From Reyranella aquatilis (lineage in GTDB: Bacteria > Pseudomonadota > Alphaproteobacteria > Reyranellales > Reyranellaceae), in assembly GCF_020880995.1 (NCBI RefSeq), contig NZ_JAJISD010000009.1:186001-250000 (forward strand): a stretch of 64,000 nt of DNA, written 5' to 3'. Below the pieces are notes generated by a model. It was not told the origin of the DNA, ran no database searches, and saw nothing but the letters and a program-made list of their open reading frames with translations. The stretch's first letter is position 1; every line of letters starts with the position of its first letter. Below, in pieces: positions 16,749 through 27,727 of this stretch. A program made the position numbers and the translations under genes.

Positions 16749-17677
16749 CCCGCGATCCGGCCCACGGCCAGATCGACCGGCAGCGCCGCGAACAGCGCCG
16801 CGAGATAGATCAGCGAATAGCGGAACATCCGGCGCGCAGGACCAAAGGCGGTCTCGTCGTCGGCCGTGCGCCAGACGGCGATCGCGTGAGCGATGAAGCC
16901 GAGGCAGAGAGCCAGGGCGATCGTGCCGTAAACCCAGCCGACCGAGCCCATCAGCGTGGGCACCATGGCGACCGGCAGCAGCAGCAGTGTGTAGATCACC
17001 ATCTGCCGCTTGGTCTCGCGCGGACCGGCCACCACGGGCAGCATCGGCACGCCGGCGCGGAGATAGTCCTCGCGGCGATAGAGGGCGAGCGCCCAGAAAT
17101 GCGGCGGCGTCCAGAGGAAGACGAGAAGGAAGAGCGCGATGGCGACGGCAGAGACGTCGCCGGTCGCGGCGGCCCAGCCGATCACCGGCGGGAAGGCGCC
17201 GGCGGCGCCGCCGATCACGATGTTATGCGGCGTGCGGCGCTTCAGCCAGATCGTGTAGATGAAGACGTAGAACAGGATGGCCGCGGCCAGAAGGGCGGCC
17301 GCCACCATGTTCGTCGACACCGCCATCAGCAGTACCGAGAAGATCGACAGGAGCAGGCCGAAACCCAGCGCATCGTCGGGGGCCACGCGGCCGGCCGGCA
17401 GCGGACGGTTGCGCGTCCGCGCCATCAGCGCGTCGAGATCGCGCTCGTACCACATGTTGATGGCACCGGCCGCACCCGAGCCCAGCGCGATCGCGATCAC
17501 GGCCACCAGCATCTTGAGCGGATGGATATGCACGGGCGCGATCAGGACGCCGATCCAGCCCGTGAACACCACCAGCGACATCACGCGCGGCTTCAGCAGG
17601 TCGATGTAGTCACGCACGCGCGCGGGCGCCGTGGCGGTGTCGATTCTGTCCGAAAGAGTGTGCGCGGTCTCGCTCAT
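16745..17677 (-). CDS. ctaB: Protoheme IX farnesyltransferase (heme O synthase)
   Basis: 310 residues, about nine membrane helices. The UbiA-family Asp-rich motif is present (NMWYERDLDALMARTRNRPL) with the second polar loop (YTIWLKRRTPHNIVIGGAAG). It attaches a farnesyl group to heme b to give heme o, the precursor of heme a. Heme A synthase (ctaA) is not in this window. Confidence 0.96.
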   Translation of the reverse strand: MSETAHTLSDRIDTATAPARVRDYIDLLKPRVMSLVVFTGWIGVLIAPVHIHPLKMLVAVIAIALGSGAAGAINMWYERDLDALMARTRNRPLPAGRVAPDDALGFGLLLSIFSVLLMAVSTNMVAAALLAAAILFYVFIYTIWLKRRTPHNIVIGGAAGAFPPVIGWAAATGDVSAVAIALFLLVFLWTPPHFWALALYRREDYLRAGVPMLPVVAGPRETKRQMVIYTLLLLPVAMVPTLMGSVGWVYGTIALALCLGFIAHAIAVWRTADDETAFGPARRMFRYSLIYLAALFAALPVDLAVGRIAG

Positions 17678-17725
17678 GTGCCTTTCAAGGCGAAGGCGCC
17701 TTCTTGGGGGGCCTCCGCTCCGTTC

Positions 17726-19360
17726 CTAGTGGTGCGCCGTCGGCGAGATGTGCGGCAGTTCCTCGAACGTGTGGTACGGCGGCGGCGAGGACACGGTCCA
17801 TTCCAGCGTCGTGGCGCCCTCGCCCCAATAGTTGGCGCCGACCTTGCGGCCGAACAGGAGGGTGCCGAACACCACGAAGATCAACCAGAAGATCGTCGAG
17901 CCGAACGACAGGAACGCACCGATCGAGGACAGGTAGTTCCAGTGCGCCATCGCATCCGGGTAATCGACGTAGTGGCGCGGCATGCCGGCCAGGCCCGAGA
18001 AGTGCATCGGGAAGAACGTCAGGTTCACGGCGACGAACGTCACCCAGAAATGCACCTGGGCCGCCCACTCCGGATACTGCCGGCCCGACATCTTGCCGAT
18101 CCAGTAGTAGAAGCCGGCAAACATGCCGAACACCGCACCGAGCGACAGCACATAGTGGAAGTGCGCGATCACGTAGTAGGTGTTGTGCAGCGAGTAGTCG
18201 ACGCCGGCATTCGCCAGAACGACGCCGGTCACGCCGCCGACGGTGAACAGGAAGATGAAGCCGATCGCCCACAGCATCGGGATGGTGAGGCGGATCGAGC
18301 CGCCCCACATCGTGGCGATCCACGAGAAGATCTTCACGCCCGTCGGGACGGCGATCACCATCGTCGCGGCCACGAAGTAGGCCCGCGTGTCGACGTCCAT
18401 GCCGACCGTGTACATGTGGTGCGCCCACACGACGAAGCCGACGACGCCGATCGCCACCATCGCGTAGGCCATGCCGAGATAGCCGAAGATCGGCTTGCGG
18501 GCGAAGGTCGAGATGATGTGGCTGATGATGCCGAACGCCGGCAGGATCATGATGTAGACTTCGGGGTGCCCGAAGAACCAGAACAGGTTCAGGAACAGCG
18601 TCGGATCGCCGCCGCCCTCTGCCTTGAAGAACGAGGTGCCGAAGTTGCGGTCCGTCAGCAGCATCGTGATCGCGCCGGCGAGGACCGGCAGCGCCAGCAG
18701 CAGCAGGAACGCCGTCACGAGCACCGACCAGGCGAACAGCGGCATGCGGTGCAGCGTCATGCCCGGCGCGCGCATGTTCAGGATGGTGGTGATGAAGTTG
18801 ATCGCGCCAAGGATCGACGACGCGCCGGCAATGTGCAGCGAGAAGATCGCGAGATCCATGCCCGCGCCCTGGTTGATCGTGAGCGGCGGATAGATCGTCC
18901 ATCCGGTGCCCACGCCGCCGCCGATCAGGGCGGACATCAGCAGCAGGATGAAGGCCGGAGGCAGCAGCCAGAAGCTGATGTTGTTCATGCGCGGGAACGC
19001 CATGTCGGGCGCCCCGATCATCAGCGGCACGAACCAGTTGCCGAAGCCGCCGATCAGGCCCGGCATGACGACGAAGAACACCATGATCAGGCCGTGCGCC
19101 GTCACGACCGTGTTCCAGAAGTGGCCGTCCGGGGTGCCGTCGGCGCCGTTGAAGTACTGGACGCCCGGCTGCATGAGCTCGAGGCGCATGTAGACCGAGA
19201 ATCCGGCGCCGATCAGGGCCGCGAAGATCGAGAAGACAAGGTACATCGTTCCGATGTCCTTGTGGTTCGTGCTGTACAGCCACCGCTTGATGCCGGTTGG
19301 CGTGTGATCGTCATGCCCGTGGGCGTGGTGGTCGTGGGCGGCGCCGTGCGCGGTGGCCAT
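17726..19360 (-). CDS. coxA: Cytochrome c oxidase subunit I (aa3 type)
   Basis: 544 residues, about 12 membrane helices. The CuB/His-Tyr region ([19 protein letters not shown]) and the heme a3 region ([13 protein letters not shown]) are intact. The N-terminus is His-rich ([16 protein letters not shown]), which is common in alphaproteobacterial CoxA. It is the catalytic oxygen-reducing, proton-pumping subunit. Preceded by coxB with a 24-base gap and followed by ctaB. Confidence 0.98.
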   Translation of the reverse strand: MATAHGAAHDHHAHGHDDHTPTGIKRWLYSTNHKDIGTMYLVFSIFAALIGAGFSVYMRLELMQPGVQYFNGADGTPDGHFWNTVVTAHGLIMVFFVVMPGLIGGFGNWFVPLMIGAPDMAFPRMNNISFWLLPPAFILLLMSALIGGGVGTGWTIYPPLTINQGAGMDLAIFSLHIAGASSILGAINFITTILNMRAPGMTLHRMPLFAWSVLVTAFLLLLALPVLAGAITMLLTDRNFGTSFFKAEGGGDPTLFLNLFWFFGHPEVYIMILPAFGIISHIISTFARKPIFGYLGMAYAMVAIGVVGFVVWAHHMYTVGMDVDTRAYFVAATMVIAVPTGVKIFSWIATMWGGSIRLTIPMLWAIGFIFLFTVGGVTGVVLANAGVDYSLHNTYYVIAHFHYVLSLGAVFGMFAGFYYWIGKMSGRQYPEWAAQVHFWVTFVAVNLTFFPMHFSGLAGMPRHYVDYPDAMAHWNYLSSIGAFLSFGSTIFWLIFVVFGTLLFGRKVGANYWGEGATTLEWTVSSPPPYHTFEELPHISPTAHH

Positions 19361-19384
19361 TCTGTATCTCCTGCGGAGAAGCGC

Positions 19385-20251
19385 TTAGCGGTTGGCGGGA
19401 GCGGTGGCGGACGCGACGTCGGTCGCAGGCGCGAGCCCGGCGGCCTTCTTCTTGTCCGCAACCCACTTGTCGAAATCGGCCTTGGAGACCACGCGAATGC
19501 CAATCGGCATGAAGCTGTGGTTCTGGCCGCAGATCTGCGAGCACTGGCCGAAATAGAGGCCCTCTTCCTTGACGCTGATCCAGCCCTCGTTGAGGCGGCC
19601 GGGAATCACCGTCTTCTTGATGCCGAAGCCCGGGACGGTCCAGCCGTGCATGCTGCCGCCCTCGGCGGTGCCGATGATGCGCACGACCGTGTTGGCCGGG
19701 ATCACCATTTCCTCGTCGACGGCGAGCAGGCGCGGCACCTGCGGCTTGGTCTTGGCGCGATCGGCCTCGCTCAACATGCGGCTCTCGATCGTGAAATCGC
19801 CCTGGTCCGGGTAGTTGTAGGACCAGTACCACTGGTGTCCGGTGACCTTCACCGTCAGAGCCGCATCCGTCGCCTTGTCGCTGTAGTAGAGCAGGCGGAA
19901 CGACGGAATGGCGATCACGACCAGGATCAGGATCGGAATGATCGTCCAGGCGATCTCGAGCAGCGTGTTGTGGGTGACCGTCGTCGGCGTGGGGTTGCGG
20001 CCGGCATGGAAGCGCCAGACGGCGTAGACCAGCAGCAGCAGCACGAAGACGCAGATCAGGGTGATGATCACCAGCAGCAGGTCATGCAGCGATTCGACCC
20101 GCTCCATGATCGGCGTGTAGGGCGGCGGAAAATTCAGCTGCCAATCATGCGGCACGCCAATGACCTTCTGCGCCTGGGCAGGCGCCGCGATGCCGAATCC
20201 GGCCATTGCCGCCAACAGCCCAAGAACGCCCAAAACGCGCTTAACGACCAT
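19385..20251 (-). CDS. coxB: Cytochrome c oxidase subunit II
   Basis: 288 residues from MVVKRVLGVLG, chosen because a signal peptide starts here; the frame stays open 22 codons further but those residues are unlike a leader. Signal peptide 1-26, two membrane helices, and a C-terminal cupredoxin domain with the CuA ligands in GQCSQICGQNHSFM. It receives electrons from cytochrome c. First gene of the oxidase cluster, so its upstream region should carry the main promoter. Confidence 0.97.
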   Translation of the reverse strand: MVVKRVLGVLGLLAAMAGFGIAAPAQAQKVIGVPHDWQLNFPPPYTPIMERVESLHDLLLVIITLICVFVLLLLVYAVWRFHAGRNPTPTTVTHNTLLEIAWTIIPILILVVIAIPSFRLLYYSDKATDAALTVKVTGHQWYWSYNYPDQGDFTIESRMLSEADRAKTKPQVPRLLAVDEEMVIPANTVVRIIGTAEGGSMHGWTVPGFGIKKTVIPGRLNEGWISVKEEGLYFGQCSQICGQNHSFMPIGIRVVSKADFDKWVADKKKAAGLAPATDVASATAPANR

Positions 20252-20559
20252 GCATCCGTCCCCTCGGCGGTTAAGACCCGGCAGGTTTTCCGACCCGCAA
20301 AATCCCCCGCATTTCAAACGGGTTAGTACCAGATATAGCCGTGGGTCGTAACGGGTTTTCAGCCCGTGTCGGTATGTGGCGGCCGGTCGCAGCCGGCCGC
20401 AGGATGGGGAAAGCCGGCCGCCCCGGAGCGCGGCTCAGGCCCTCTCCCCGGCTCATTCGCCCCCCGATCACGCCCCGAAGTTGCCGCTTGTCTTTCGAAG
20501 ATCGCCCTTTAAGGTCCGCCCGCCGCGGCCGGACCGCGGCTTCGCCGAAGGAAATCGTC
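20252..20559. other. Divergent intergenic region between coxB and the cyclophilin gene
   Basis: About 310 bases without a gene. It should hold promoters for both directions. A perfect inverted repeat lies at 20379-20400 (GCGGCCGG/CCGGCCGC, six-base loop) with no U tract, so its role is unclear. Confidence 0.5.
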
Positions 20560-21105
20560 ATGCGGCTCGCCTTTCTGACGCCCGTCCTTGCCGTCATTCT
20601 CATGTTCGCAGGAGCAGCCTCCGCCATGGATAAGGAAAATACTCTCTACATCGACCTCAAGGACGGCCGCGTCGTCATCGAGATGCGCCCCGACCTCGCC
20701 CCCAAGCACGTCGCCCAGATCAAGAAGCTGGCGCGCGAGGGCAAGTACGACGGCGTGGTCTTCCACCGCGTGATCGACGGCTTCATGGCGCAGACCGGCG
20801 ATCCGACCGGCACCGGCAGCGGCGGCATGGGCGAAACGCTCAAGGCCGAGTTCTCCAAGGAGCCGCACAGCCGCGGCGTGGTCTCGATGGCCCGCACCAA
20901 CGACCCGAACAGCGCCCGCAGCCAGTTCTTCATCGTCTTCAAGGACTCGAACTTCCTCGACGGCCAGTACACCGTCTGGGGCAAGGTCACGTCCGGCATG
21001 GAATTCGTCGACAAGATCAAGAAGGGCGCGCCGGGCTCGGGCGCCGTGTCGGCGCCGCCGGACAAGATGATCAAGGTCCAGGTCGCGGCGGACGCGAAGA
21101 GCTAG
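20560..21105 (+). CDS. Periplasmic peptidyl-prolyl cis-trans isomerase (cyclophilin type)
   Basis: 181 residues from MRLAFLTPVLAVILMFAG, with GAAGGAAA upstream and a signal peptide ending at ASA. The cyclophilin active site is visible: FHRVIDGFMAQTGDPTGTG (Arg and Phe) and SMARTNDPNSARSQFFI (Gln and Phe). It would speed proline isomerisation during folding of exported proteins. A longer in-frame start at 20341 gives only low-complexity Arg/Pro sequence and is rejected. Confidence 0.93.
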   Translation: MRLAFLTPVLAVILMFAGAASAMDKENTLYIDLKDGRVVIEMRPDLAPKHVAQIKKLAREGKYDGVVFHRVIDGFMAQTGDPTGTGSGGMGETLKAEFSKEPHSRGVVSMARTNDPNSARSQFFIVFKDSNFLDGQYTVWGKVTSGMEFVDKIKKGAPGSGAVSAPPDKMIKVQVAADAKS

Positions 21106-21130
21106 GCTCCCCCGCGTCCGGCCCGGACGT

Positions 21131-21505
21131 CTACTTGGTAACGGTGTGGAAGGCCTTGGCGATGACCTGCCAACGGCCTTCTACTTTCAGAAGCGTCAGA
21201 TAGTCCGTGAAGTAGCGCGGCGGAATCTGGCACTCGACCTTGGCGAAGGCCGTCGCCGGGCCCGAGAAATCGATCGACACGATGCGATCGCGGCGTTCGC
21301 TGCCGCTTTCCTTGGCGGATTTGCGGCTCTCTACCATCTTGAACCAGTCGGCACGCGGCATGTCCGCGGCCTTGCCGTCAGGCCCGGCGCTGTAGAGGTG
21401 CGACGCGGGATGGAATGCTTCGCCGAGCTTCTTCGTATCGCCCTCGTAAAGCCCGTCGAAATAGACCTGCAGCACCTTCTCGATCGCCGCGACGTCGGAA
21501 CTCAT
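21131..21505 (-). CDS. NTF2-like / putative lumazine-binding fold protein
   Basis: 124 residues. The pattern fits a small NTF2-like alpha+beta barrel: YFDGLYEGDTKKLGEAFHP near the N-terminus and FTDYLTLLKVEGRWQVIAKA at the end. Members of this group are often annotated as lumazine-binding or DUF4440/SnoaL-like; no catalytic residues can be assigned. It follows an MDR reductase gene by 16 bases on the same strand and is probably its partner in one transcript. Confidence 0.7.
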   Translation of the reverse strand: MSSDVAAIEKVLQVYFDGLYEGDTKKLGEAFHPASHLYSAGPDGKAADMPRADWFKMVESRKSAKESGSERRDRIVSIDFSGPATAFAKVECQIPPRYFTDYLTLLKVEGRWQVIAKAFHTVTK

Positions 21506-21521
21506 CTCGCTTCTCCCTCTT

Positions 21522-22511
21522 TCAAATCGCGCCGTTGGGCGCCACCAGGATCTTGCCGTTGCGTCCGCCCTTGTCGGCGTGCGCCAGCGCGTCCTTGATC
21601 TTCTCGATTGGATAGACCGTGTCCACCGGGGCGTACAACGTACCCGCCATCACCTGCGCCGCAAGGTCGGCGTAGATCTCGCGGATCCTTGCCGCGTCGC
21701 GCTTGGCGAGGCCGCGGCCCAGCATGAAGCCGGTCAGCTTGATGCCGCGATAGATCAGGTTGCTGCGTCCGACCCTGGGATCCTCGCCGCTCATCGATCC
21801 GTAGTGCACCACGGTGCCCTCGGTTGCGACGCAGTCCACGATACGCCCCGTGGCGGCACCGCCGACCGCCTCGATGCCGAGCCGGATCGCGGCGTTGCCC
21901 GTCGCACCGGCCACCCGTGCCGCGAGGTCGTCGTCATCGACCAGCACCACATCAGCGCCCAGTGCCTTCAGGGCCTCCCCCAGCTCGGCGCGGCGCACCA
22001 CGTTCACCGTCCGCAGGCCGCGCTGGTGAGCCTGCACGATCAGCAGCCGCCCCACCGCGGAGTTGGCGACATTCTGGATCACCCACTCCCCGGGCGCGAG
22101 ATCGACGAAGTCGGACAGCATCAGCCGCGCCGTGGGCGGATTGATGCGCACCATCGCCGCCTGGCGCAGGTCGATCCCCGCCGGCAGCGGAATGGCGTCC
22201 TCGCCCTTCACCCGCCGCTTCTGCGTCCAGTTCTCCCGCTGCAGGTTGATGACCAGATCACCCGTCTTCACATGCTTCACGGCCGAGCCGACGGCGGTGA
22301 CGCGGCCGACGCATTCGGCGCCCGGCGTCGCCGGCAGCGGCGGCTTGAGCCGGTAGCTGCCCTTGCAGAACCACATGTCCGCGGGATTGATCGGGAAGGC
22401 GAGCACGTCGAACACGACCTCGTCGGCCGCCGGCTCCCCGACGTCCGGGACCTCGGCGCAGCGCGCCACGTCCCACGGCGTCCCGTACCGATCGATCAGC
22501 ACCTGCTTCAT
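21522..22511 (-). CDS. Zinc-independent MDR family oxidoreductase (quinone/enoyl reductase-like)
   Basis: 329 residues. GroES-like N-terminal domain (FPINPADMWFCKGSYRL, then PGAECVGRVTAVGSAV) and a Rossmann domain (VANSAVGRLLIVQAHQRGL). The catalytic-zinc cysteine and structural-zinc cysteines of alcohol dehydrogenases are missing, which fits quinone oxidoreductases and trans-2-enoyl thioester reductases (MECR/Etr1-like; note the NVANSAVG motif typical of MECR). It probably uses NADPH. The frame is open far upstream antisense to the next genes; that part is a shadow. Confidence 0.85.
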   Translation of the reverse strand: MKQVLIDRYGTPWDVARCAEVPDVGEPAADEVVFDVLAFPINPADMWFCKGSYRLKPPLPATPGAECVGRVTAVGSAVKHVKTGDLVINLQRENWTQKRRVKGEDAIPLPAGIDLRQAAMVRINPPTARLMLSDFVDLAPGEWVIQNVANSAVGRLLIVQAHQRGLRTVNVVRRAELGEALKALGADVVLVDDDDLAARVAGATGNAAIRLGIEAVGGAATGRIVDCVATEGTVVHYGSMSGEDPRVGRSNLIYRGIKLTGFMLGRGLAKRDAARIREIYADLAAQVMAGTLYAPVDTVYPIEKIKDALAHADKGGRNGKILVAPNGAI

Positions 22512-22595
22512 GCCGCGCCTCCGCCCGATGGTCACGGGCACTTTGTTGGCCCGTCGATTGCTTATATGGTGATTTGACAGGGGGTGAAATGCCGG

Positions 22596-24035
<1,440 letters not shown>

Positions 24036-24044
24036 GCCGCACCG

Positions 24045-24977
24045 ATGCTGAGCAGTACCGCCAAGAATCTCTACTGGATGGGCCGCTACCTGCAGCGCGC
24101 CAAGTCGACGGCGCGGCTGATCGAGGCGACCCAGCGCATGGCCCTTCAGTCGCGCGGCGAGGAGGCCGCCGGCGTCGCCGCGATCTTCGGCATGGAGGAC
24201 GAGTTCCGCCAGAGCCAGGCGCAGGGTCAGCGCCTTGCCAGCCTGATCGACTTCCTGGTCCTCGACGAGAACAATCCCTCCTCGATCGTCAACTCGATCG
24301 GCGCGGCCCGGCGCAACGCCCGCGAGGAACGCAACAACATCACCGTCGACGTGTGGGAGAGCCTGAACGCACTCTGGCTGGAACTGACCGCCCGGCTGCG
24401 CGGCAATCGCGCGACCCTCGACCGCGGCGCGCTGATCGAGTCGGTGAAGAAGCAGGCGGTCATGATCTTCGGCGCGGCAGCAGTGACTCTGTTGCGGGAC
24501 GAGGCCAACAACTTCCTGCAGCTCGGCGCCTTCCTCGAGCGCGCCGACAATACCGGCCGCATCCTCGACGTGAAGTTCCATCTCCTGCGGCCCGACGGCA
24601 GTCCGAGCGCCGAAGGGCTCGACTATTTCGCGTGGTCGGAGCTGCTGGCCTGCATCGGGGCCGTCCGCACCTACCGGCGCATCTATCGAAGTTCGCTCCA
24701 TCCGATGAAGGTCGCCGAGCTGATGATGTTGCGGCGCGACGTGCCGCGTTCGGTTCATCACTGCCTCTGGATGGTGGACCTCAACATGCGGGAGCTGGCC
24801 GAGGCCTACGGAACACGGGGTGAAGCCGACCGGCTGGCCGGTGAACTTCACGCCCGGCTGCGCTACGCCCGCATCGACCGGGTATTCGAGATCGGCCTGG
24901 CCAAGTTCCTCGGCGAGCTCCGGGGCGACATCGGCACGCTGTCCGACGAAATCGGCCGCCAGTTCCTCCTGGATTGA
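24045..24977 (+). CDS. Alpha-E domain protein (DUF403)
   Basis: 310 residues, mostly helical. Family motifs: MLSSTAKNLYWMGRYLQRAK at the N-terminus, LGAFLERADNTGRILDVKF in the middle and FLRRDVPRS-like MMLRRDVPRSVHHCL. The alpha-E domain (COG2307) always travels with the circularly permuted ATP-grasp protein and is thought to be part of the same complex or reaction. Nine bases separate it from the ATP-grasp gene and its stop lies beside the transglutaminase start. Confidence 0.92.
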   Translation: MLSSTAKNLYWMGRYLQRAKSTARLIEATQRMALQSRGEEAAGVAAIFGMEDEFRQSQAQGQRLASLIDFLVLDENNPSSIVNSIGAARRNAREERNNITVDVWESLNALWLELTARLRGNRATLDRGALIESVKKQAVMIFGAAAVTLLRDEANNFLQLGAFLERADNTGRILDVKFHLLRPDGSPSAEGLDYFAWSELLACIGAVRTYRRIYRSSLHPMKVAELMMLRRDVPRSVHHCLWMVDLNMRELAEAYGTRGEADRLAGELHARLRYARIDRVFEIGLAKFLGELRGDIGTLSDEIGRQFLLD

Positions 24978-24982
24978 GCAGA

Positions 24983-25804
24983 ATGATGCGCTTCTCCGTC
25001 CATCACGCCACGCGCTTCCAGTTCGACCAGCCGTCCGGCCATTCGATCCATGACGTGCGTCTCACGCCCAAGCCCGCGGCGGCACAGCGCATCGTTTCGT
25101 GGCGCATCGACGGACCCGGCAAGAAGTCGGAGTGGAAGGACGGGCACGGCAACCAGGTCACCACCTTCTCGGTCGCCCGGCAGCACGACAGTGTGGAGAT
25201 CGTGGTCCAGGGTCTCTACGAGTACAGCGGCACCGACCAGTGGCTGCGCTATGCCGAGGAACCGACTCTCCCCGCCCCTTTCTGGCTCCGCAATTCCGGC
25301 CTTGCGCGACACGACGCGAGCTTCGATCCGCTGATCGAGGGCTTCGCGAACCGCGCCGCCGATCCCGCACAGCGCGTCGCCGTGCTGCATGAGCTGATGA
25401 AGCGCATCTCCGAACGGGTCGCCTACAAGACCGGGGCGTCGACCGTCGATACCACAGCGATCGAGGCGCTGACCCGCGGCGCCGGCGTGGCGCAGGACGA
25501 AGCCCACATCTTCATCGCCTGCTGCCGCCGCCTGGGCGTGCCGGCGCGGTACGTCAGCGGCTACCTGCGCAACGACGATCCCGAACTTCATGTCGGTCGC
25601 ACCAGCCATTCCTGGGCAGAGGCCTGGGTGCCGGGACTGGAATGGGTGGGTTTCGATCCGGCCAACGGCATCAGTCCGCGCGGCGACAGCCTGCGCGTCG
25701 CGGTCGGCCTCGATTATCGTGATGCGGCCCCGGTCAGCGGCCGCCGCGTCGGTTTCGGTGACGCCAAGATGACGGTCGAGGCGTCGGTCCAACTGATCGA
25801 CTAG
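24983..25804 (+). CDS. Transglutaminase-like cysteine peptidase, ATP-grasp-linked
   Basis: 273 residues. N-terminal beta domain (MMRFSVHHATRFQFDQPS, then RLTP-type VRLTPKPAAAQR) and a transglutaminase core with the catalytic triad: Cys in HIFIACCRRLGVPARYVSGY, His in TSHSWAEAWVPG and Asp in WVGFDPANG. Such proteins usually act as peptidases or amidases. In this conserved trio it may trim or recycle the product of the ATP-grasp ligase. Start chosen at 24983; a TTG at 24974 overlaps the previous stop. Confidence 0.9.
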   Translation: MMRFSVHHATRFQFDQPSGHSIHDVRLTPKPAAAQRIVSWRIDGPGKKSEWKDGHGNQVTTFSVARQHDSVEIVVQGLYEYSGTDQWLRYAEEPTLPAPFWLRNSGLARHDASFDPLIEGFANRAADPAQRVAVLHELMKRISERVAYKTGASTVDTTAIEALTRGAGVAQDEAHIFIACCRRLGVPARYVSGYLRNDDPELHVGRTSHSWAEAWVPGLEWVGFDPANGISPRGDSLRVAVGLDYRDAAPVSGRRVGFGDAKMTVEASVQLID

Positions 25805-26307
25805 GTAGGCGTCGCCCCGCCCCGCCTGTGTTGCCAGATAGCCACGAGCAGCGCCACCGCATGGCGGGCCTGGATGAGCGCGCCGATGGAGATGAGCGTG
25901 ATCGCCACGGTCAGGAGCGTGTATTCGAGGCCCGCCGTGTTCACGATGCGGTCGGGCAGGGCGATCATGGCCACCGCGATCTCGGCAAACAGGCCGAGCA
26001 CCAGTTGGGCGACCCCGTATTCGTGGCACATTTCGTCGAGATGGACCTGCCAGGCCTCGTCCGACCGGCCCGTCACGCCGAACCGCTTGCGGATCACGGC
26101 GCGCTCCTCGAGCGCCACGCCCCAGCCGATCATGATCAGCGCGATCGTGGAGGTGATGGTGACGGGCTCGTGGGTGTCCACGTGCCGGTTCACGCTCTTC
26201 AGCACGTCGATGACCGTGAGCACCATCGGAAACAGGATGGCCACGTTCACCAGGGCGATGAAGGCCGGAGAGATCAGTGGCCGCAACGGTATGAACAGGA
26301 ACTTCAT
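25801..26307 (-). CDS. Hypothetical four-helix membrane protein
   Basis: 168 residues, family not recognised. Four membrane segments are visible (ALVNVAILFPMVLTVIDVL, TSTIALIMIGWGVALEER, YGVAQLVLGLFAEIAVAMIA and LLTVAITLISIGALIQARH). A polar loop EERAVIRKRFGVTGRSDEAW with several charged residues lies between helices two and three. It converges on the transglutaminase gene and overlaps its stop by a few bases, so it is a separate unit. Confidence 0.7.
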   Translation of the reverse strand: MKFLFIPLRPLISPAFIALVNVAILFPMVLTVIDVLKSVNRHVDTHEPVTITSTIALIMIGWGVALEERAVIRKRFGVTGRSDEAWQVHLDEMCHEYGVAQLVLGLFAEIAVAMIALPDRIVNTAGLEYTLLTVAITLISIGALIQARHAVALLVAIWQHRRGGATPT

Positions 26308-26394
26308 CTCGGCCCCTTTGCCCTAGCGCCGGTACGGCCCGCCCGACGAGAAATACCGGCCCGTCGCCTTGCGGAAACGGCCCGTCGCGACTAG

Positions 26395-27639
<1,245 letters not shown>

Positions 27640-27727
27640 CCCACGCCGACGGCGGAACGACGGGCGCCCGCCCGCCGCTCCGTCGCGCGGCGGCGAGGCC
27701 GAACCACGCCCCTGCCGGCTTGGTCCC

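Noticed and set aside
16730-20326. Very long plus-strand open frame (about 1,200 codons) antisense to the cox cluster
   Set aside because: It is rich in Arg, His, Asp and Gln with no domain, and lies opposite five firmly identified genes. High GC leaves antisense frames open; this is a shadow.
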